Source: an uncultured Bacilli bacterium (GTDB lineage Bacteria; Bacillota_I; Bacilli_A; RF39; UBA660). From it: a stretch of DNA of 22,953 nucleotides. This document shows positions 20,311 to 22,953 of the stretch, piece by piece. The notes under the pieces were generated by a model. That model was not told the origin of the DNA, did not search any database, and saw only the letters and a program-made list of their open reading frames with translations. The stretch is from NCBI GenBank assembly GCA_934101225.1, contig CAKOQK010000019.1, positions 1-22,953 on the forward strand. The letters are read 5' to 3'. The stretch's first letter is position 1. Each line of letters opens with the position of its first letter. The translations under genes and the position numbers were made by a program.

Positions 20311-21315
20311 CTAGAATAAATCTGCTGTGCTACTGGCATTTAAATTTAAATCAGTAAATTCTTTGTTTAAATATAATGGATATGCAGCACAACCTATCAT
20401 TGCGGCATTGTCAGTACAGTATTTTATTGGAGGAATAGTTAAATCAACGTTATATTTTTGAGCAAGTGCTTCTATTTTTGATCTTAAATATTTATTAGCA
20501 GATACTCCACCGGCAACTATCATTTTTTGACAATGATACTTTTGAAGAGCAAGTTCTGTTTTTCTTATTAGTTCATCAATTGCGATAGTTTGAAAGGAAC
20601 AAGCAAGGTCATATTTTCTAATTTCATTGCCTCTTTGCTTTTCATTATGTACTAAATTGATAACGGCGCTCTTTAAACCACTAAATGAGAAATTTAATTC
20701 ATTGTTATTAAGTGGTATTGGTAAGTTGTAACTTGGAGTACCTTGCTCTGCGTATCTTTCAATGTTTGGTCCTCCTGGATATGGTAAATCTAGTACTCTT
20801 GCTACTTTATCATATACTTCACCAATTGCATCATCCATTGTACTTGCTAATACTTTAAATTTATAATCATCTTCCATTAATACTAATTCAGTATGACCAC
20901 CACTAACTACTAAAGCAAGTAATGGAAATTCCATTTTTTTAACTAAATTATTAGCATAAATATGTCCAGCAATATGATTTACTTTAATTAAAGGCTTGTT
21001 ATAAACTAATGAAATTATTTTAGCTGCTTCTACACCAACTAACAAGCTTCCTAAAAGTCCTGGTCCATAAGTTACGGCAACAGCATCAATATCATTTAAT
21101 GTTAAATCTGTCTTACTTAACATGTCTTCTAACACTAAAGTAATGCTTTCAGTGTGCATTCTACTTGCTATTTCTGGCACTACACCACCATATAATGCAT
21201 GTGTATTCATTTGGGTTAAAATAGTTGTTGCTACATCTTCTGTTCCATTTTTAATTATTGACATACTTGTTTCATCACAAGAAGATTCTATGGCTAATAT
21301 ATATACATCTTTCAT
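20311..21315 (-). CDS. tsaD: tRNA N6-threonylcarbamoyladenosine transferase TsaD
   Basis: A 334-residue ASKHA-fold protein that transfers the threonylcarbamoyl group to A37 of ANN-decoding tRNAs. The start ILAIESSCDETS is diagnostic, and the metal-binding histidines are H114 and H118 in NHIAGHIYAN. TYGPGLLGSLLVG and the C-terminal CTDNAAMIGCAAY are also present. The length is typical. It works with TsaB and TsaE, both encoded just upstream. The ribosome site is AAAGGAA, two bases beyond the rimI stop, so the genes are tightly linked. Confidence 0.96.
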   Translation of the reverse strand: MKDVYILAIESSCDETSMSIIKNGTEDVATTILTQMNTHALYGGVVPEIASRMHTESITLVLEDMLSKTDLTLNDIDAVAVTYGPGLLGSLLVGVEAAKIISLVYNKPLIKVNHIAGHIYANNLVKKMEFPLLALVVSGGHTELVLMEDDYKFKVLASTMDDAIGEVYDKVARVLDLPYPGGPNIERYAEQGTPSYNLPIPLNNNELNFSFSGLKSAVINLVHNEKQRGNEIRKYDLACSFQTIAIDELIRKTELALQKYHCQKMIVAGGVSANKYLRSKIEALAQKYNVDLTIPPIKYCTDNAAMIGCAAYPLYLNKEFTDLNLNASSTADLF

Positions 21316-21317
21316 AT

Positions 21318-21725
21318 TTAATTCCTTTCCATAATTATTGCATCGTCGTCTTTGTAATAATTTTTGCGAATGTTTATAATTTTAAAATCATATTTTTGAT
21401 ATAATTTGATGGCGTTAATATTTTGTGATCTTACTTCTAACATTATTTTTTTATCTTGTTTATTATCAATTATATATTTAAGAAGATCACTACCAATTCC
21501 TTGATTCTGATATTCTGGTTTAACTATTATGTTTAATAGATCTATTATATCTAGTCCGTTTTGAATGTGAATAAATCCTTTATTAATATTATTTTCTTTA
21601 TATATATAGATTGTTTCATTTGGATTTAAATTCTCTATATGAAAAAGTTTTGAAAAGTTAGGATTTAACATTGTTCCTAGCTGTATAACTTCCTGAACTT
21701 CTTCTTTTGTTAATTTACTTATCAC
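21318..21725 (-). CDS. rimI: GNAT acetyltransferase, RimI-like
   Basis: A 135-residue single-domain GNAT enzyme. The acetyl-CoA loop is QNQGIGSDLL (73-82), preceded by NIIVKPEY, and the C-terminal NINAIKLYQKYDF is the usual RimI-type ending motif. RimI homologues acetylate N-termini of proteins such as S18; here the name rests on position between tsaB and tsaD, the common Bacillota arrangement. The start is GTG at 21725, with GAGG six bases upstream and an 11-base overlap with tsaB. Confidence 0.85.
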   Translation of the reverse strand: MISKLTKEEVQEVIQLGTMLNPNFSKLFHIENLNPNETIYIYKENNINKGFIHIQNGLDIIDLLNIIVKPEYQNQGIGSDLLKYIIDNKQDKKIMLEVRSQNINAIKLYQKYDFKIINIRKNYYKDDDAIIMERN

Positions 21726-22290
21726 TTAATGCCTCAATAGTTTTTATGTATATTGGATTTGCTAAATGAACATTTACGGGATTTAATGTTGATAATTGAT
21801 TTGAAATTTTATCTAGATCTATTTTTTGATCAATATATACTTTATCTTTGGTATTAGATAACAATTCTTCAACTAAATCATTTTTAATGTAATAAATGTC
21901 CTTAATTAATTTATTATCTTTAAATTCACCAATATATTTTCCTTTATTATCTGATATACAAATAATTTTATCTTTTTCAGGTACACTTAATGCGATGGCT
22001 TCGATGCTTGTGATTATTTTGATAGGAATGTTTAAGGTAAAAGCAAGCATTTTGGCATCGGTAACACCTAAACGAGTACCAGTAAATGATCCTGGACCAT
22101 TAACCACTATTATTTCATTTAAATTTGAAACATTTAGTTGGTTTCTTTCTAATATTTCTTTAATCATAGGAACAATGAACTCGCTATGGCTTTTGTAAGT
22201 TTCAAATTCACTTTTGTCAAATAAATCATTATCTTTGAATAATCCGATTTGAATTAACTCATTATAGGTACTTATAAATAATTTTAACAT
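21715..22290 (-). CDS. tsaB: tRNA t6A biosynthesis protein TsaB
   Basis: A 191-residue ASKHA-fold partner of TsaD. The hallmark NGPGSFTGTRLGV is at 64-76. A longer frame exists to 22356, but ATG 22290 has GGAGG ideally spaced and begins at the conserved first strand (LKLFISTYNE), so the extra 22 residues are rejected. The usual first-strand Asp-Thr-Ser is STYN here, in keeping with TsaB's lack of catalysis. A TATAAT at 22315-22320 just upstream may drive tsaB-rimI-tsaD. Confidence 0.92.
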   Translation of the reverse strand: MLKLFISTYNELIQIGLFKDNDLFDKSEFETYKSHSEFIVPMIKEILERNQLNVSNLNEIIVVNGPGSFTGTRLGVTDAKMLAFTLNIPIKIITSIEAIALSVPEKDKIICISDNKGKYIGEFKDNKLIKDIYYIKNDLVEELLSNTKDKVYIDQKIDLDKISNQLSTLNPVNVHLANPIYIKTIEALSDK

Positions 22291-22331
22291 ATTAACAACC
22301 TCCAATATGCCTATATTATACAATAAATTAC

Positions 22332-22359
22332 AAAAAAAAATAATGCTTTTTTGCATTAT
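22332..22359 (-). terminator. Terminator of tsaE
   Basis: On the minus strand, ATAATGC (22353-22359) pairs with GCATTAT (22340-22346) over a 6-base loop and is followed by eight or nine T residues. It separates tsaE from tsaB, which then needs its own promoter. Confidence 0.8.
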
Positions 22360-22811
22360 TATAGTACTGATTCTACTAAATCAACATATTTTTGACCATA
22401 TGGTTTTAATACTAGAACACGAGTATTTTCATCAATTATTTTAAAATCGATTTGTAATCTTTCTTCAGGTAAACAATCACATATCATATCTGACCATTCA
22501 ATGATACAAACTCCGTTTTTATTGAAATAATCATTGAAACCAATTGTTTCACATTTACCTTCTAATCTATAAACATCCATATGATATAGTGGCATTTCCC
22601 CTGATTCATATTCTTTAATTAAATTAAATGTTGGACTAGTAATTGTTTCAGAAATTCCTAATGATTTAGCAAACCCTTTAACGAATACGGTTTTACCACT
22701 ACCTAATTCACCATCTAGACATATAACCATGCCGGGAAATTTTTCTGATTCAATATTTTCAGCTAATTCCATAGTGTCATCAATACTTCTTGATGTATAT
22801 TTATAATCCAT
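22359..22811 (-). CDS. tsaE: tRNA t6A biosynthesis ATPase TsaE
   Basis: A 150-residue P-loop ATPase. The Walker A motif is GELGSGKT (34-41), followed by the family motifs TSPTF (58-62) and YHMDVYRL (76-83) and a WSD near IIEWSDM. TsaE binds the TsaB-TsaD dimer and resets it after each cycle. The start ATG has AGGTGAT six bases upstream. It stands between the 5S rRNA gene and tsaB, with its own promoter and terminator. Confidence 0.95.
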   Translation of the reverse strand: MDYKYTSRSIDDTMELAENIESEKFPGMVICLDGELGSGKTVFVKGFAKSLGISETITSPTFNLIKEYESGEMPLYHMDVYRLEGKCETIGFNDYFNKNGVCIIEWSDMICDCLPEERLQIDFKIIDENTRVLVLKPYGQKYVDLVESVL

Positions 22812-22829
22812 ATCTTATCACCTATACTT

Positions 22830-22858
22830 ATTATATTGTATCAAATATTAATTGTAAA
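22830..22858 (-). promoter_or_regulatory. Predicted promoter for tsaE
   Basis: On the minus strand, TTTACA (22853-22858), a 17-base spacer and TATAAT (22830-22835) form a good vegetative promoter 18 bases before the start codon. Confidence 0.65.
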
Positions 22859-22889
22859 TACAGGTTTACATCTAAAGCAAAAAAATTAC

Positions 22890-22900
22890 AAAAAAAAAAA
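22890..22900 (-). terminator. T-run after the 5S rRNA gene
   Basis: A run of T residues on the minus strand follows the 3' end of the 5S rRNA directly. No separate hairpin lies between, so the 5S helix itself or 3' processing would have to provide it. Confidence 0.45.
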
Positions 22901-22901
22901 T

Positions 22902-22953
22902 TGGCAACTACCTATTTTCGCATTCACTATCTTCGGCGTTTAAGTGCTTAACT
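22902..22953 (-). rRNA. rrf: 5S ribosomal RNA, 3' portion (cut by window edge)
   Basis: The minus strand reads AGTTAAGC, then CGCCGA.GATAGT, and ends GAAAATAGGTAGTTGCCA. This is the conserved 3' half of bacterial 5S rRNA (the 'GAAGTTAAGC' arm and the 'AGTAGG..GTTGCCA' end in other Bacillota). About 52 bases are present and the rest lies beyond the right edge. It indicates that an rRNA operon transcribed leftward lies just outside the window and ends immediately upstream of tsaE. Confidence 0.88.

Noticed and set aside
21896..22198. Plus-strand frame of 100 codons antisense to tsaB
   Set aside because: Shadow of tsaB; no translation signal.
22291..22356. Longer N-terminus for TsaB (22 extra residues)
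   Set aside because: The extension covers the promoter-like region, has no ribosome site and does not fit the family start; ATG 22290 has an ideal GGAGG.
1..22953. CRISPR arrays, insertion sequences, prophage genes, tRNA genes
   Set aside because: Looked for and not seen: no regular repeat-spacer pattern, no transposase or integrase, and no cloverleaf with a CCA-type end recognised by eye.

Overview
The window looks like chromosomal DNA of an AT-rich, spore-forming Bacillota (class Bacilli), probably one of the small-genome gut lineages near the RF39/Erysipelotrichia/Mollicutes side of the class. This rests on strong AT bias, A/T-rich Shine-Dalgarno leaders ending in AGGTGAT or AAGGAG, and a set of endospore genes in Bacillus-like order (spoIIGA-sigE, sigG-ylmC, sigF-spoVA). 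TGA serves as a stop (for example in the first ZIP gene), so this is not the Mycoplasma code. No phage, IS element, CRISPR array or tRNA was seen. The lineage is inference; only the Bacilli-type gene content is seen directly.

Layout, left to right. 1-903: 5' part of a rhomboid protease gene (minus). 967-1413: small TspO-like membrane protein (plus). 1400-3768: minus-strand cluster transcribed sigG, ylmC, lspA, rluD. 3769-4256: a gap that appears to hold a complete type I toxin-antitoxin locus, with a 26-residue hydrophobic peptide on the plus strand and a convergent antisense RNA on the minus strand. 4257-5710: spoIIGA-sigE behind a promoter with a Spo0A box and an unusually long spacer. 5801-6866: trmB and a pseudopilin. 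6926-7267: Met/Asn-rich coiled-coil protein (plus). 7264-9105: a short sporulation gene (Cse60) followed by a SpoVB/YtgP-type flippase. 9162-11810: thymidine kinase, a membrane/zinc-ribbon protein and two unrecognised genes. 11932-14321: sigF-spoVAC-spoVAD-spoVAE, without spoIIAA/spoIIAB. 14626-17121: rnjA and a ZIP transporter (plus). 17113-19243: ZIP transporter, yebC and an RluA-type synthase (minus). 19312-19416: 34-residue membrane peptide. 19488-22811: tsaE, tsaB, rimI, tsaD and an alpha/beta hydrolase (minus). 22902-22953: 3' end of a 5S rRNA gene (minus).

How the genes work together. Three sporulation sigma factors lie within about 11.5 kb. SigF and SigG are forespore factors; SigE is the mother-cell factor, activated by SpoIIGA. 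Their likely targets or effectors (SpoVA dipicolinate channel, YlmC, Cse60, the flippase) lie beside them. Spo0A-like TGTCGAA boxes occur upstream of exactly the two loci, spoIIGA-sigE and sigF, whose Bacillus counterparts are Spo0A-controlled. The rest is housekeeping: t6A tRNA modification (tsaBDE), tRNA m7G (trmB), pseudouridylation, lipoprotein signal peptidase, RNase J and metal uptake.

The most novel candidate is the toxin-antitoxin locus between sigE and sigG. Other points of interest are the solitary sigF, and a ZIP transporter whose start codon lies inside the rnjA terminator hairpin.
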